From positions 20,827-84,826 of the IMG/VR virus record IMGVR_UViG_3300025887_000013: a DNA stretch of 64,000 bases. One strand, given 5' to 3'. This DNA is from a virus. Shown here piece after piece: positions 15,555 through 22,952 of this stretch (positions are counted from its first letter, which is position 1; every line of letters starts with the position of its first letter). Under the pieces are notes generated by a model that ran no database searches, was not told the origin of the DNA, and saw nothing but the letters and a program-made list of their open reading frames with translations. The position numbers were made by a program, and so were the translations under genes.

Positions 15555-16264
15555 CTAAAGCATATGTGATAAGAATTGATGGACAAGAGAAGTTAGTTGA
15601 GAGGTTGTCCGAGAGTATCGTCAAGACCGAAAGTGATATCGATCTGAACATCTTCGAGGGAACTGTACCGAAGACCATACAGTCTCACCTAGAACGAGAG
15701 TTCACGTCTTTCGATACTTCTAACTATAGATGGAACTGGCCCAAAGATCCTTCGGAAAACCACATGGATTTGCGGACTGGTATAATGAAGACTGCGTATC
15801 TCGCATCGAATCAAGAGAAAAAAGAGGCATGTTCGATCAGTCATATGCGTCTATGGGATCTATGTCTGACTATCAACGAACCTATAATTATATTTGAATC
15901 GGATGCCCTCATGACTCGAAAGTTTGATGTCAGTGACGTGGAAGGATATAAACTGGTTGGGTTGAATGATCCTAGAGGTGCGACAAGACGAGCAGGATTG
16001 TTTCACCAGATCGTTGCTTCTACACCAGATGTCCAACCCGCACCACGTATTAATGATCTAGGTGAGATGTCTCCCCAAGGTATTGCAGGTAACAGTGCAT
16101 ACTATATAGAACCAGATGGCGCATCTATGTTACTTGAGAAGGTCAAGGAATATGGAATGTGGCCCAACGATGCGTATATGTGTCGTGAATTATTTCCTTG
16201 GATACGAGTGGTGTATCCATATTATACTAAGGTGCAGGGAACTGCATCTACAACAACAAGGTGA
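15551..16264 (+). CDS. GT25-like glycosyltransferase
   Basis: A 237-residue protein. AYVIRIDGQEK opens the fold, EACSISHMRLWDLC is the characteristic GT25 S-x-x-H-x-x-x-W helix, and PIIIFESDALM stands for the metal-binding acidic motif (ESD). GIAGNSAYYIEPDGASMLL is the downstream turn. ATG overlaps the methyltransferase stop by 4 bases. It is a paralogue-like partner of 13409 and 16540, but identity is low by eye. Confidence 0.78.
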   Translation: MTKAYVIRIDGQEKLVERLSESIVKTESDIDLNIFEGTVPKTIQSHLEREFTSFDTSNYRWNWPKDPSENHMDLRTGIMKTAYLASNQEKKEACSISHMRLWDLCLTINEPIIIFESDALMTRKFDVSDVEGYKLVGLNDPRGATRRAGLFHQIVASTPDVQPAPRINDLGEMSPQGIAGNSAYYIEPDGASMLLEKVKEYGMWPNDAYMCRELFPWIRVVYPYYTKVQGTASTTTR

Positions 16265-16269
16265 TTTGA

Positions 16270-16539
16270 ATGAAAGTTTTACACGATAATGTTTTATTGA
16301 CAGAAGATGATGCAAAAGAAACAACTACTGCCGGTGGACTGATTCTTTCCGCAGATATTACGACAGGTAATAAACCTGCTCGTGTTGTTGCGATGGGACT
16401 AGAAGTTGCAAATAAGAAAGAGATTGCAGCAGGTGATAAGGTATATTGTAATTGGTCAGAAGCAATGCCAGTAGAGATTGATGGTAAGAAGATGGCGATT
16501 ATTAAGTACGAATTTATCCGGTTGAAAGTGGACGGATAA
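16270..16539 (+). CDS. GroES-like co-chaperonin (functional analogue of T4 gp31)
   Basis: An 89-residue Cpn10. It starts MKVLHDNVLL as GroES proteins do, has a flexible mobile loop around AKETTTAGGLILSAD (residues 15-29) that would contact host GroEL, then KPARVVAMG, GDKVYCNWSEAMPVEIDGK (roof and barrel) and a final strand. T4 needs gp31 with GroEL to fold its capsid protein gp23. Finding it in the middle of the glycosyltransferase operon is unusual. Short gaps on both sides show that it is co-transcribed. Confidence 0.9.
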   Translation: MKVLHDNVLLTEDDAKETTTAGGLILSADITTGNKPARVVAMGLEVANKKEIAAGDKVYCNWSEAMPVEIDGKKMAIIKYEFIRLKVDG

Positions 16540-17193
16540 ATGAAGTCTCTCGTTATTACGATTGGAGACAATCACCTATCCCAACAAGCTGCGGATAGGT
16601 GTATTGCAAGTGCCAAACGATACGGTATCAAAGTTGAGAAGTGGTATGCAGTAACACCTAGACATCCAGACTTCGAGTCTATGGTCAAGGATGCGGGTCT
16701 TCAAGTTCATATGTTTCAGGGCGGTTATTCCAAGACCGAGAATGCACTTGCGTGTTTCCTTTCACATATGTCACTATGGAAGTATTCAGTCGAGACCAAA
16801 CAAGATGTGATGATATTAGAACACGATGCAATATTCACTGGTCGTGTTCCGGTATTGTTTGGATTCCATAAGTGTGTCACAATTGGACAACCTAGTTACG
16901 GTAAGTTTAAGACACCGATGACACTAGGTACGTCTCCGTTAGTACAGGCAGATTATTTTAAGGGTGCACACTCTTATATTGTCAGACCTTCTGGTGCAGA
17001 AGAGTTTCTAGAAAAGGTCTCTGACTATTCTCGACCCACAGACATCTATCTTAATATAATGAACTTCCCTTGGTTAGAAGAGTATTACCCATGGCCTGTA
17101 GTGGTCGATGATTCTTTCAGTACTATTCAGAATCAACAGGGTTGTTTAGCAAAACACAACTATGGAAAAGGGATACACTTGGTAGAAGCATGA
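16540..17193 (+). CDS. GT25-like glycosyltransferase
   Basis: A 217-residue protein starting directly at the base after the co-chaperonin stop codon. NALACFLSHMSLWKYSVE is the GT25 S-x-x-H-x-x-x-W helix and VMILEHDAIF replaces the ED motif (EHD, as at 13409). KGAHSYIVRPSGAEEFL is the typical later strand. The C-terminal DSFSTIQNQQGCLAKHN is also GT25-like. Probably transfers a hexose; acceptor unknown. Confidence 0.78.
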   Translation: MKSLVITIGDNHLSQQAADRCIASAKRYGIKVEKWYAVTPRHPDFESMVKDAGLQVHMFQGGYSKTENALACFLSHMSLWKYSVETKQDVMILEHDAIFTGRVPVLFGFHKCVTIGQPSYGKFKTPMTLGTSPLVQADYFKGAHSYIVRPSGAEEFLEKVSDYSRPTDIYLNIMNFPWLEEYYPWPVVVDDSFSTIQNQQGCLAKHNYGKGIHLVEA

Positions 17194-17912
17194 TTAACTT
17201 AATTACTGTATGTACAGATCAATATCCTATGGAGTATGCCCGCAAGTTGATCACTCGATTCAAAGAGTTGAGTGGTTACAAAGTGGAGGCATGGTGCATC
17301 ACCGACCGACCAGATGAGATTTCGGATATCGCAAATACCATCGAACCAGCTTTTGGTGCAGGTAAAGGTTGGTGGAATAAGATGAAAGCATACGATTCAT
17401 TCTATGATGGATATGCTGTCTATCTTGATATCGACACTGTTTTAATCAAGAACTTTGATGATGAGATACGAGAGGCAATCCTTGCACTAGAGAGTGAAGT
17501 TGTTAAGGTCGCATGTGTATCCGATGCCATTGGTTGGAAAAATAACAAGTTTAGTTCTTCGATGATGGTTCTGAAGAGTGGTAAGATGCAAGAAGTGTAT
17601 GACATCTTCTCACTAGAAAGTTTGAGATCGTTTGAATATGAATATGATGGGGGTGACCAAGTATGGACGGGTCGTCTACTCGAAGAGTGGAAACCAGGCG
17701 GTTACTCTGAGATCTACTATATGGACGAAGAGTTCAATCAAAACCTCAAACTCAATCTGAAATTCCATCTAGGAAGTAAGGTATTGGGTAATTGGATATT
17801 CCCTAAATATATCCCAAGTGGGTGCAAGATTGTAGATTGTGGTGGTAAACCAAAACCACACGAACTAGAATACTTACCGTATATAAAAGAGGCGTGGCAC
17901 GATGTTCAGTAA
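17190..17912 (+). CDS. GT-A glycosyltransferase (GT8-like)
   Basis: From ATG 17190 (overlapping the previous stop, ATGA), 240 residues. VYLDIDTVLIKNFDD gives the DxD motif (DID), preceded by GWWNKMKAYDSF; SSSMMVLKSGKM is the middle strand, GGDQVWTG the DQ block and LKFHLGSKVLGNW the C-terminal part. It resembles short phage and protist nucleotide-sugar transferases. It closes the main run of transferases before the spanin genes. Confidence 0.75.
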   Translation: MINLITVCTDQYPMEYARKLITRFKELSGYKVEAWCITDRPDEISDIANTIEPAFGAGKGWWNKMKAYDSFYDGYAVYLDIDTVLIKNFDDEIREAILALESEVVKVACVSDAIGWKNNKFSSSMMVLKSGKMQEVYDIFSLESLRSFEYEYDGGDQVWTGRLLEEWKPGGYSEIYYMDEEFNQNLKLNLKFHLGSKVLGNWIFPKYIPSGCKIVDCGGKPKPHELEYLPYIKEAWHDVQ

Positions 17913-18297
17913 AATATTATTAGGAGTGGTACTTTGTATGGGTATCACGTTTGCAGGATTCTATCAGTTCATACACAAACCTTTGTTGGGTCAAGTTGTA
18001 CAACAACAGGTACTTCTTGCGGCACAAGAGTTACGTGAACAAGAACAAGTAAAGACGATAGAAGCGTTACAGAATAACCTACAGAAGACTTCCGAAGCAT
18101 TGAATGCGATGTCCTCTCGTAATGCAGAGATTGAGGCAGAGTCTAAACGATACCTTGCAATCTTTGCACGACATAACCTATCACGACTTGCAGCTGCAAA
18201 ACCGACTCTGATAGAAACAAGAATCAACCGAGGAACTAAAGATGTATTCGACAGTATCGAAAACGACACTGCTGTTATTGATAACACTGATAAGTAG
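17902..18297 (+). CDS. Rz-like inner-membrane spanin (i-spanin)
   Basis: A 131-residue protein with one N-terminal membrane helix (about residues 4-20, KILLGVVLCMGITFAGF) and a long periplasmic coiled coil rich in Gln/Glu/Ala (about 30-85). This is the layout of lambda Rz. Its 3' end overlaps the start of a small lipoprotein gene in another frame, the classic Rz/Rz1 arrangement. It would fuse inner and outer membranes at the end of lysis. Confidence 0.8.
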   Translation: MFSKILLGVVLCMGITFAGFYQFIHKPLLGQVVQQQVLLAAQELREQEQVKTIEALQNNLQKTSEALNAMSSRNAEIEAESKRYLAIFARHNLSRLAAAKPTLIETRINRGTKDVFDSIENDTAVIDNTDK

Positions 18298-18658
18298 TGG
18301 TTGTACAACACTAGGTAACTGGGGTAAAGTACCAGAACCTATACCAGTAGAGATTAAGACGGTAGAGATAAAGGTTCCTATTATACATCCCCCAATGCCT
18401 AGACAGATTGACCTCAAAGATCCTCGGTGGTATGTGGTCAGTGACAAGAACATTGACACTTTTCTAGAAGATATTACGAAACGACACGAAGGTCAGTTGG
18501 TCTTTATTGCAATGTCGGTAGGTGATTATGAGTTGATGTCGTATAACATGCAGGAACTAAAACGATATATAAATCAACTAAAAGAAGTTGTGATATACTA
18601 TCGCACTATGAATACAGATGAACCAGAGGTTGTAGAGAATGAGAAAACAGATAATTGA
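18242..18658 (+). CDS. Rz1-like outer-membrane spanin lipoprotein (o-spanin)
   Basis: A 138-residue protein with a signal peptide ending in a lipobox-like LISSGC (lipidated Cys about residue 21), then Pro/Val-rich KVPEPIPVEIK and IIHPPMP, as in Rz1-type proteins, followed by a longer helical tail than in lambda Rz1. It starts 56 bases inside the i-spanin gene. Together they form a two-component spanin and indicate a host with an outer membrane. Confidence 0.78.
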   Translation: MYSTVSKTTLLLLITLISSGCTTLGNWGKVPEPIPVEIKTVEIKVPIIHPPMPRQIDLKDPRWYVVSDKNIDTFLEDITKRHEGQLVFIAMSVGDYELMSYNMQELKRYINQLKEVVIYYRTMNTDEPEVVENEKTDN

Positions 18659-18836
18659 GTCGTTGACATCCCATGCGGTGGGTAAGATTAACAAACATAA
18701 AATGAACGTGGAAGTTTACTTGGCCAATCCTACCGGTATTGGTGAACATCCTGATGTGATGGGAGCGATAGAACACGAGTTGAAGATCATTGCGGACTAC
18801 CATGAACAGTTAGAGATTTTGGAGAGGTACTTTTAA
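18639..18836 (+). CDS. Conserved T4-like phage protein, unknown (65 aa)
   Basis: Starts MRKQIIESLTSHAVGKINKH and contains ANPTGIGEHPDVMGAIEHEL, a pattern recalled from many marine T4-like phages. Predicted all-helical; ends with LEILERYF. It starts 20 bases inside the spanin gene and its stop overlaps the nuclease ATG, so it is part of this operon. Function unknown. Confidence 0.75.
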   Translation: MRKQIIESLTSHAVGKINKHKMNVEVYLANPTGIGEHPDVMGAIEHELKIIADYHEQLEILERYF

Positions 18837-19264
18837 TGTATGAATATTCTTGCAAAATTGTTAGAGTTGTTGATGGGGATACTGTGGATATTGATATCGA
18901 TCTCGGTTTCGGTATTATTTATGCTAATCAGCGTATTCGTCTGTACGGTATTGATACTCCCGAATCTCGTACTCGTGATGCTGTCGAGAAGAAGTTTGGT
19001 AAACTCGCCGCCAGATTCCTTGCGGAATCACTGGGAGAAACATGTGTCCTCCGTACAAGACTCGACAGTAAAGGAAAGTACGGCCGAATCCTCGGAGAGT
19101 TCCTCGTCTATGACGCAAAAACCGACCGACAAATGACTGTTAATGAGATTATGATTCGAGACCATCTTGCGGTTGCGTACCACGGACAATCCAAGGATGA
19201 TATCGAAGATGAACATTTGCGTAATCGTAAAATATTAATTGAACAATATGGATTCGAAGCATGA
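18836..19264 (+). CDS. Thermonuclease-like (SNase) protein
   Basis: A 142-residue staphylococcal-nuclease fold. VRVVDGDTVDID is the first strand pair with Ca-site aspartate, RLYGIDTPESR carries R35, D40, T41 and E43 (the same numbers as in S. aureus nuclease by coincidence), and KYGRILGEFL carries the second arginine (R84, equivalent to R87). No signal peptide is seen, so it acts in the cytoplasm. Possible role: degrading host nucleic acid for nucleotide recycling. Start TAATG-coupled. Confidence 0.88.
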   Translation: MYEYSCKIVRVVDGDTVDIDIDLGFGIIYANQRIRLYGIDTPESRTRDAVEKKFGKLAARFLAESLGETCVLRTRLDSKGKYGRILGEFLVYDAKTDRQMTVNEIMIRDHLAVAYHGQSKDDIEDEHLRNRKILIEQYGFEA

Positions 19265-19890
19265 GATGGAATGTCTTAGGTAATGGCGATAATGCCTTTC
19301 AGTATGAGAGAGGTACGCCGGGTAAACTTCTTATTTGTAATATGCCCCCATTCGAGATTCCTAACAATGAAGTCTTTGCTACATGTATGGTTGACTATAA
19401 GATGATGGTTGCACTTGCTAATAAACATATCAAGTTGGATATGTACGATTGGATACTGGGTACCCGTCCACGTCACTGGATGGAAATGCAACCACAATTC
19501 TATCTGAAGTATGCGCAGAAGATCAAGGCAATGCACACACATATCCCGTCTTATGCGAAACTACAAGGACAGAACGAAGCACAGGCTGCGACAAATTACT
19601 CGTGTGGTCATATGGCAGTAGACTACGCATGTCGTGTACAGAAGGCGACTGAAGTCCACATCTACGGATTCGACTCGATGTTCGATACAAGTCTCCGTAG
19701 TTATACCGACTTGTTATTAGAATCAGATCGAAGTTCTCAGAACACACATCGTCTCGCAAATAACTGGAGACCTATTTGGACAAAGATGTTCGAAGAGTTT
19801 GACAATACACAGTTTTTCCTGTATCATAGTCATAGTAAACTGAAATTCCCTGTAGGGGATAATGTCAAAATAGTTGTGGAGAAAAAATAA
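19261..19890 (+). CDS. Putative sialyltransferase/DUF115-like glycosyltransferase
   Basis: A 209-residue protein. WNVLGNGDNAFQYE is an N-terminal Gly/Asn nucleotide-sugar-type loop, CNMPPFEIP and TCMVDYKMM follow, and SCGHMAVDYACRVQKATEVHIYGFDSMFD resembles the S-G-x-x-A ... E-I-x-x-x-G-x-D block of bacterial sialyltransferase (GT42) and DUF115-type enzymes. I read it as a sugar transferase with modest confidence. ATG overlaps the nuclease stop. If true, it would cap glycans built by the other enzymes. Confidence 0.5.
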   Translation: MRWNVLGNGDNAFQYERGTPGKLLICNMPPFEIPNNEVFATCMVDYKMMVALANKHIKLDMYDWILGTRPRHWMEMQPQFYLKYAQKIKAMHTHIPSYAKLQGQNEAQAATNYSCGHMAVDYACRVQKATEVHIYGFDSMFDTSLRSYTDLLLESDRSSQNTHRLANNWRPIWTKMFEEFDNTQFFLYHSHSKLKFPVGDNVKIVVEKK

Positions 19891-20039
19891 TGCCTAGTAT
19901 AGATGATGTGATAGAAATCAGTAAAAAGTTCGGTGAGTTTATAAAGTACACTTGTGTTGATTTTAAAGCTGTTTGGGAGTTCCGACCCAACGTACTTATT
20001 TGGTGTGGTATTGCATTCTTGATTGCCTGTTTTGTATAA
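19890..20039 (+). CDS. Small tail-anchored membrane protein, unknown (49 aa)
   Basis: ATG 19890 overlaps the previous stop (TAATG). The first 30 residues are a charged helix; the last 16 (VLIWCGIAFLIACFV) are a membrane anchor. The stop codon lies within a late promoter. Function unknown; a lysis-timing or membrane role is possible. Confidence 0.65.
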   Translation: MPSIDDVIEISKKFGEFIKYTCVDFKAVWEFRPNVLIWCGIAFLIACFV

Positions 20040-20042
20040 ATA
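20035..20042 (+). promoter_or_regulatory. T4-type late promoter TATAAATA
   Basis: Exact TATAAATA, 35 bases before ATG 20077 and overlapping the stop of the preceding gene. It should be read by host polymerase with the phage sliding clamp, sigma55-like protein and gp33. Confidence 0.8.
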
Positions 20043-20076
20043 CACTTATAAAATAACATTCGGGAACATAATTTAA

Positions 20077-20949
20077 ATGCAATCTTTTAACACATTCTTA
20101 AAAGAAGAGACCTTCCTCTCAGAAGAATCGGAAGCGTTACTTGAAAAACTCATTACCTTTGGTGGTAAAGCATACCCTAAGTTTGGTAACATTGTTATCA
20201 TGGCCGGTGGTGCGGGTTCTGGTAAAGGATTCATTCTGAGTAATCTGGTAGGTATCGAAGGAAAGACTTTCGATGTGGATGAGTTGAAGAAACTTGCAGC
20301 TAAGACACCTGCGATCCAGAAACGAGTCAAGGACGAACTCGGTGTGGACATTTTTAAATTGTCACAGAACCTAAAAGACCCCAAGAACGTAGAGAAACTT
20401 CATGAAATCATTGGTATCTATCTAAAGACTGATAAGTCCAAAGAGAGGTTATTCTATCGTTCTGTATTGACCGCACCTGTTGATCGTAAACCAAACATTA
20501 TCTTCGACATGACCTTCAAGGAATTGTCTAAGTTGGAGAAGGTTGCGAATGATGCGTCTAAGTTAGGTTACGATAAAAAGAACATCCATATCGTATGGGT
20601 TGTGAATGATATCGAAGTTGCGAAGGCACAGAATGCGAAACGTGCACGTGTTGTACCTACCGAGATTCTTGTCAATACTCACCGTGGTGCAGCTAACACT
20701 ATGGGTGATATCATCAACATGGGTAACAAACTCAAGAAGTATATGGATGGGGATATCGTATTCGCATTCAACAAAGTTGGTGTAGATGCGAATCTGGAGA
20801 AGTCTGGTAAGGGTGGTTCATACGTCAAAGACGCAAACTACTTCTATGTCAAGAGAGCAGGTAAACCACCTACTCCCGTTGACCAATTAGATAAAGATAT
20901 TCGTTCTAAGATTGCAGGTTATGTACCTAAGAACGTAGACTGGAACTAA
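20077..20949 (+). CDS. Zeta-toxin-like P-loop kinase, late expressed
   Basis: A 290-residue protein. IVIMAGGAGSGKGFIL holds the Walker A (about 45-51), DVDELK follows at the usual zeta/AAA kinase position, and IIFDMTFK, IHIVWVVNDIEVAKAQNAKRARVVP match the zeta-toxin/polynucleotide kinase-like fold. Homologues in T4-like marine phages are called kinase or zeta-toxin-like. It has its own late promoter, implying a function late in infection or in the virion. It converges with the minus-strand gene at 20946 (4-base overlap of the two ends). Substrate unknown. Confidence 0.75.
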   Translation: MQSFNTFLKEETFLSEESEALLEKLITFGGKAYPKFGNIVIMAGGAGSGKGFILSNLVGIEGKTFDVDELKKLAAKTPAIQKRVKDELGVDIFKLSQNLKDPKNVEKLHEIIGIYLKTDKSKERLFYRSVLTAPVDRKPNIIFDMTFKELSKLEKVANDASKLGYDKKNIHIVWVVNDIEVAKAQNAKRARVVPTEILVNTHRGAANTMGDIINMGNKLKKYMDGDIVFAFNKVGVDANLEKSGKGGSYVKDANYFYVKRAGKPPTPVDQLDKDIRSKIAGYVPKNVDWN

Positions 20950-21821
20950 CCTTTGTGACACCGGATCATGTCATTGAGTATCGAATATTCAATGGCACGA
21001 TCCTCTTCTGACATTTCTCTGAACTTACTGTCCCAAATAGAACGGTTCACAAACACCTGATTCAACCATTCACTATTCTCTTCTATCGCGCCTTCGATAT
21101 ACTTTGCTTTGTCTGGGTCTTGATAATTGATATCTATTATATCAAAAGATTCATCACAGTACGGTGCGAATACTGATTTCACATGATGATAAGTGAAAGC
21201 AGTATCTTCGGTCTCTTTGGGAACACCTGCAAGTATAACACAATCATATGATGTATCTGGTGGTGGTGATAGTCCAATAGTTTCTTGGCCACCTTTGTAT
21301 TGTTTATCTGCCGGTATCAAATCGATTTCATATCTTTTATATAAAGAGTGCATCAATTTTCTATGTCTGAGTTCGGTTGGTACTACAGTATGCATTTCTA
21401 TGTTATATTTGTATTCCATCTTAACAATGGGAATAAACTGTGTCCACACGTTGGGATCTACCATAGTATCTTCGAGAGACTTCACTGAAGGAGTCTTATG
21501 TATCTGGCGATCACTACCACGTTGGAATGTCCAACTAGTCTGTGCCGAATTGTAATGACCGACAAACAGTATCTTACGGTAACCCTTTAGTGCGATATAG
21601 TTTAATATCATAGGGACATAGTTAAACACGTCATTGACAGTATTTGCATCCGCGTCATGCCATCTCAGGTTCAAATCGTTTTTTCTAACTTCGCCCCCTA
21701 TCAGAAAGTTGAGTCTACCCCACACATCCTTTTTCATGTCACGGTGAATATATCTACTCATAGATGTACTGTTCACTCTAGGTGAATTGATAACGAGCTC
21801 GTTTGCTGTCCTATAATACAT
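20946..21821 (-). CDS. Unknown late protein (291 aa)
   Basis: It starts at 21821 with AAAGGG upstream and is transcribed with the 21825-22088 gene from a late promoter on this strand. Parts such as NYIALKGYRKILFVGHYNS and DCVILAGVPKE look like Rossmann-type beta-alpha units, and the C-terminus is acidic and helical. It matches no family I recognise; a nucleotide- or sugar-processing enzyme is possible. Codon use is like its neighbours. Confidence 0.72.
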   Translation of the reverse strand: MYYRTANELVINSPRVNSTSMSRYIHRDMKKDVWGRLNFLIGGEVRKNDLNLRWHDADANTVNDVFNYVPMILNYIALKGYRKILFVGHYNSAQTSWTFQRGSDRQIHKTPSVKSLEDTMVDPNVWTQFIPIVKMEYKYNIEMHTVVPTELRHRKLMHSLYKRYEIDLIPADKQYKGGQETIGLSPPPDTSYDCVILAGVPKETEDTAFTYHHVKSVFAPYCDESFDIIDINYQDPDKAKYIEGAIEENSEWLNQVFVNRSIWDSKFREMSEEDRAIEYSILNDMIRCHKG

Positions 21822-21824
21822 GGG

Positions 21825-22088
21825 TTACCCTTTATAAATGTTTTGTATATGGTCTTCGAATTGTTCTATTTTCTCAAGACGATTAGGCCACAGAATATAA
21901 TCTTTCTGGGGATTCTGTTTCAAGTTGTTTAGTAGAGGTTGTACCGCATTGAACAGATTGTCTAAACGTTTTTCGAGTTCGCTAACAGTTGTAGAATTCT
22001 CATTGGCGGCTGTCTGCGCCTCTTGAACCGCATCCAGTTCATCCTCGTCAACTATAGTGAAACCGAAATCAAAAATGTCGTCACTCAT
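21825..22088 (-). CDS. Conserved T4-like late protein with coiled coil (87 aa)
   Basis: The start is placed at 22088 (MSDDIFDFGFTIVDEDEL), not at the upstream in-frame ATG 22109, because the late promoter TATAAATA at 22124-22117 would begin transcripts near 22111, leaving 22109 without a ribosome site while 22088 has AAAGG. It has a central helix with heptad pattern (VSELEKRLDNLFNAV) and ends QNPQKDYILWPNRLEKI, a pattern seen in other marine T4-like phages. Function unknown, presumably virion or assembly. Confidence 0.75.
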   Translation of the reverse strand: MSDDIFDFGFTIVDEDELDAVQEAQTAANENSTTVSELEKRLDNLFNAVQPLLNNLKQNPQKDYILWPNRLEKIEQFEDHIQNIYKG

Positions 22089-22116
22089 ATTTATACCTTT
22101 ATTTTTCATTTTCTTT

Positions 22117-22124
22117 TATTTATA
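22117..22124 (-). promoter_or_regulatory. T4-type late promoter (minus strand)
   Basis: TATTTATA on the plus strand, read TATAAATA on the minus strand, driving 22088-20946. It is only two bases away from the -35 box of an opposing sigma70-like promoter. Confidence 0.78.
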
Positions 22125-22126
22125 TG

Positions 22127-22155
22127 TTGCCTTACCTACAGAAATACTATATAAT
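22127..22155 (+). promoter_or_regulatory. Sigma70-like early promoter
   Basis: TTGCCT (22127-22132), 17 bases, TATAAT (22150-22155). It drives the early cluster from 22182 and stands back to back with a minus-strand late promoter. Confidence 0.75.
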
Positions 22156-22181
22156 TATCTAAGATAACTGAGGAAAGTATT

Positions 22182-22370
22182 ATGTCTGCAATGGGTACAT
22201 TAGTATTAGAAATTCAAGAGTTTGTAGATCCACTCGTCTATATGGGTGCAACAAACGAAACTATCATGGAACAGTTCGAAGCTCTCTTTAAGAACCATCC
22301 ACACTACAACTACATGAAAGAAACAATTCAGAGTCAGATCGGTGTTAGACAATTCTTGAGAGAGGGTTAG
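22182..22370 (+). CDS. Small early protein, unknown (62 aa)
   Basis: ATG 22182 with GAGGAAAG upstream, 26 bases after the -10 box. Acidic and helical, it starts MSAMGTLVLEIQEFVDPLVY. First gene of the early cluster. No known family; presumably a host-takeover protein. Confidence 0.65.
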   Translation: MSAMGTLVLEIQEFVDPLVYMGATNETIMEQFEALFKNHPHYNYMKETIQSQIGVRQFLREG

Positions 22371-22375
22371 GAGGT

Positions 22376-22555
22376 ATGAGTAAGTGGTGGAGAATATGGG
22401 CGAAGAGTCTAGGTGAAAAGGTCGGAGAAACTGATACCCAAGCTAATACTGTTGCTGGCATTAGGACTGTGTGGTGGTGTACTCATATGGCGACTTGTAT
22501 CGTTATCATCCTCAATGCTATAGCGAATCACGGGTGGGGTCTCATTGGACTTTGA
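22376..22555 (+). CDS. Small membrane protein conserved in T4-like phages (59 aa)
   Basis: ATG 22376 with AGGAGG directly upstream. The sequence MSKWWRIWAKSLGEKVGETD followed by a membrane helix (MATCIVIILNAIA) resembles small proteins seen in other T4-like genomes. One membrane helix with a Trp/Arg-rich amphipathic N-terminus. Function unknown. Confidence 0.65.
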   Translation: MSKWWRIWAKSLGEKVGETDTQANTVAGIRTVWWCTHMATCIVIILNAIANHGWGLIGL

Positions 22556-22599
22556 CGTTGAAACTATTATCGTTCCATATTCGAAAAGGTTATAAGCAT

Positions 22600-22679
22600 A
22601 TAACAAAATGTTCTGAAAAAGGGGTTGTGCGATACATAGAATGGTGGTATAATAGTACCCTATTGAGATGAGAGAGAAA
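22600..22679 (+). repeat. Dispersed promoter cassette, copy 2, with sigma70-like promoter
   Basis: The upstream part ATAACAAA...TTCT matches copy 1 (4360), and the last 31 bases (22649-22679, covering the -10 box and leader) are identical to 23232-23262. The promoter is TTGTGC (22625-22630), 17 bases, TATAAT (22648-22653) with a TGG extension. The GAGAGAG leader acts as ribosome site. Confidence 0.75.
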
Positions 22680-22685
22680 ATGATT

Positions 22686-22868
22686 ATGATTAAAGTTGGT
22701 GAGAAAGTCTACTGTAACTGGGGTGCGATGCATCCGACCGAAGAACGTACTGTCTTAAAGATCGAAGGTGATCGTATGTGGTGTGACGAAGGTTTCACTA
22801 TGTTACTTGCCGACTTACGTGACATGAACGAGAACTACAGAAGTCCTATCGGGGTTTATCAGTTATGA
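22686..22868 (+). CDS. Small early protein, unknown (60 aa)
   Basis: Three in-frame ATGs stand close together (22668, 22680, 22686); I choose 22686 because its distance from GAGAG is best and the same ATGATTAAA follows the same leader at 23266. MIKVGEKVYCNWGAMHPTEE suggests a small beta-barrel (SH3-like) opening. Coupled by ATGA to a tiny membrane peptide. Function unknown. Confidence 0.6.
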   Translation: MIKVGEKVYCNWGAMHPTEERTVLKIEGDRMWCDEGFTMLLADLRDMNENYRSPIGVYQL

Positions 22869-22942
22869 GAGAAGTGAGTAGATTTTTATTTCAGTTGACA
22901 ATCATAGTGATAGTGAGTGTCCTCGCCCTTCAATATCTATAG
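22865..22942 (+). CDS. Tiny membrane peptide (25 aa)
   Basis: ATG overlaps the previous stop (ATGA). The product, MREVSRFLFQLTIIVIVSVL and five more residues, is a single membrane helix with a basic N-terminus. The coupling is the main support; it could be spurious. Confidence 0.4.
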   Translation: MREVSRFLFQLTIIVIVSVLALQYL

Positions 22943-22952
22943 AGGATATGTT

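Noticed and set aside
18565-18572. Late-promoter-like TATAAATC within the o-spanin gene
   Set aside because: One mismatch at the last position, inside a gene and not placed before a start codon.
7506-19890. DNA hypermodification (glucosylated hydroxymethylcytosine) operon
   Set aside because: No dCMP hydroxymethylase, base-modifying kinase or alpha/beta-glucosyltransferase of T4 type is visible; the enzymes look like protein or polysaccharide sugar transferases. It cannot be ruled out from this window alone.
22668-22685. Upstream ATG starts for the 22686 gene
   Set aside because: 22668 lies in the promoter leader and 22680 is too close to the GAGAG site; 22686 matches the sister cassette at 23266.
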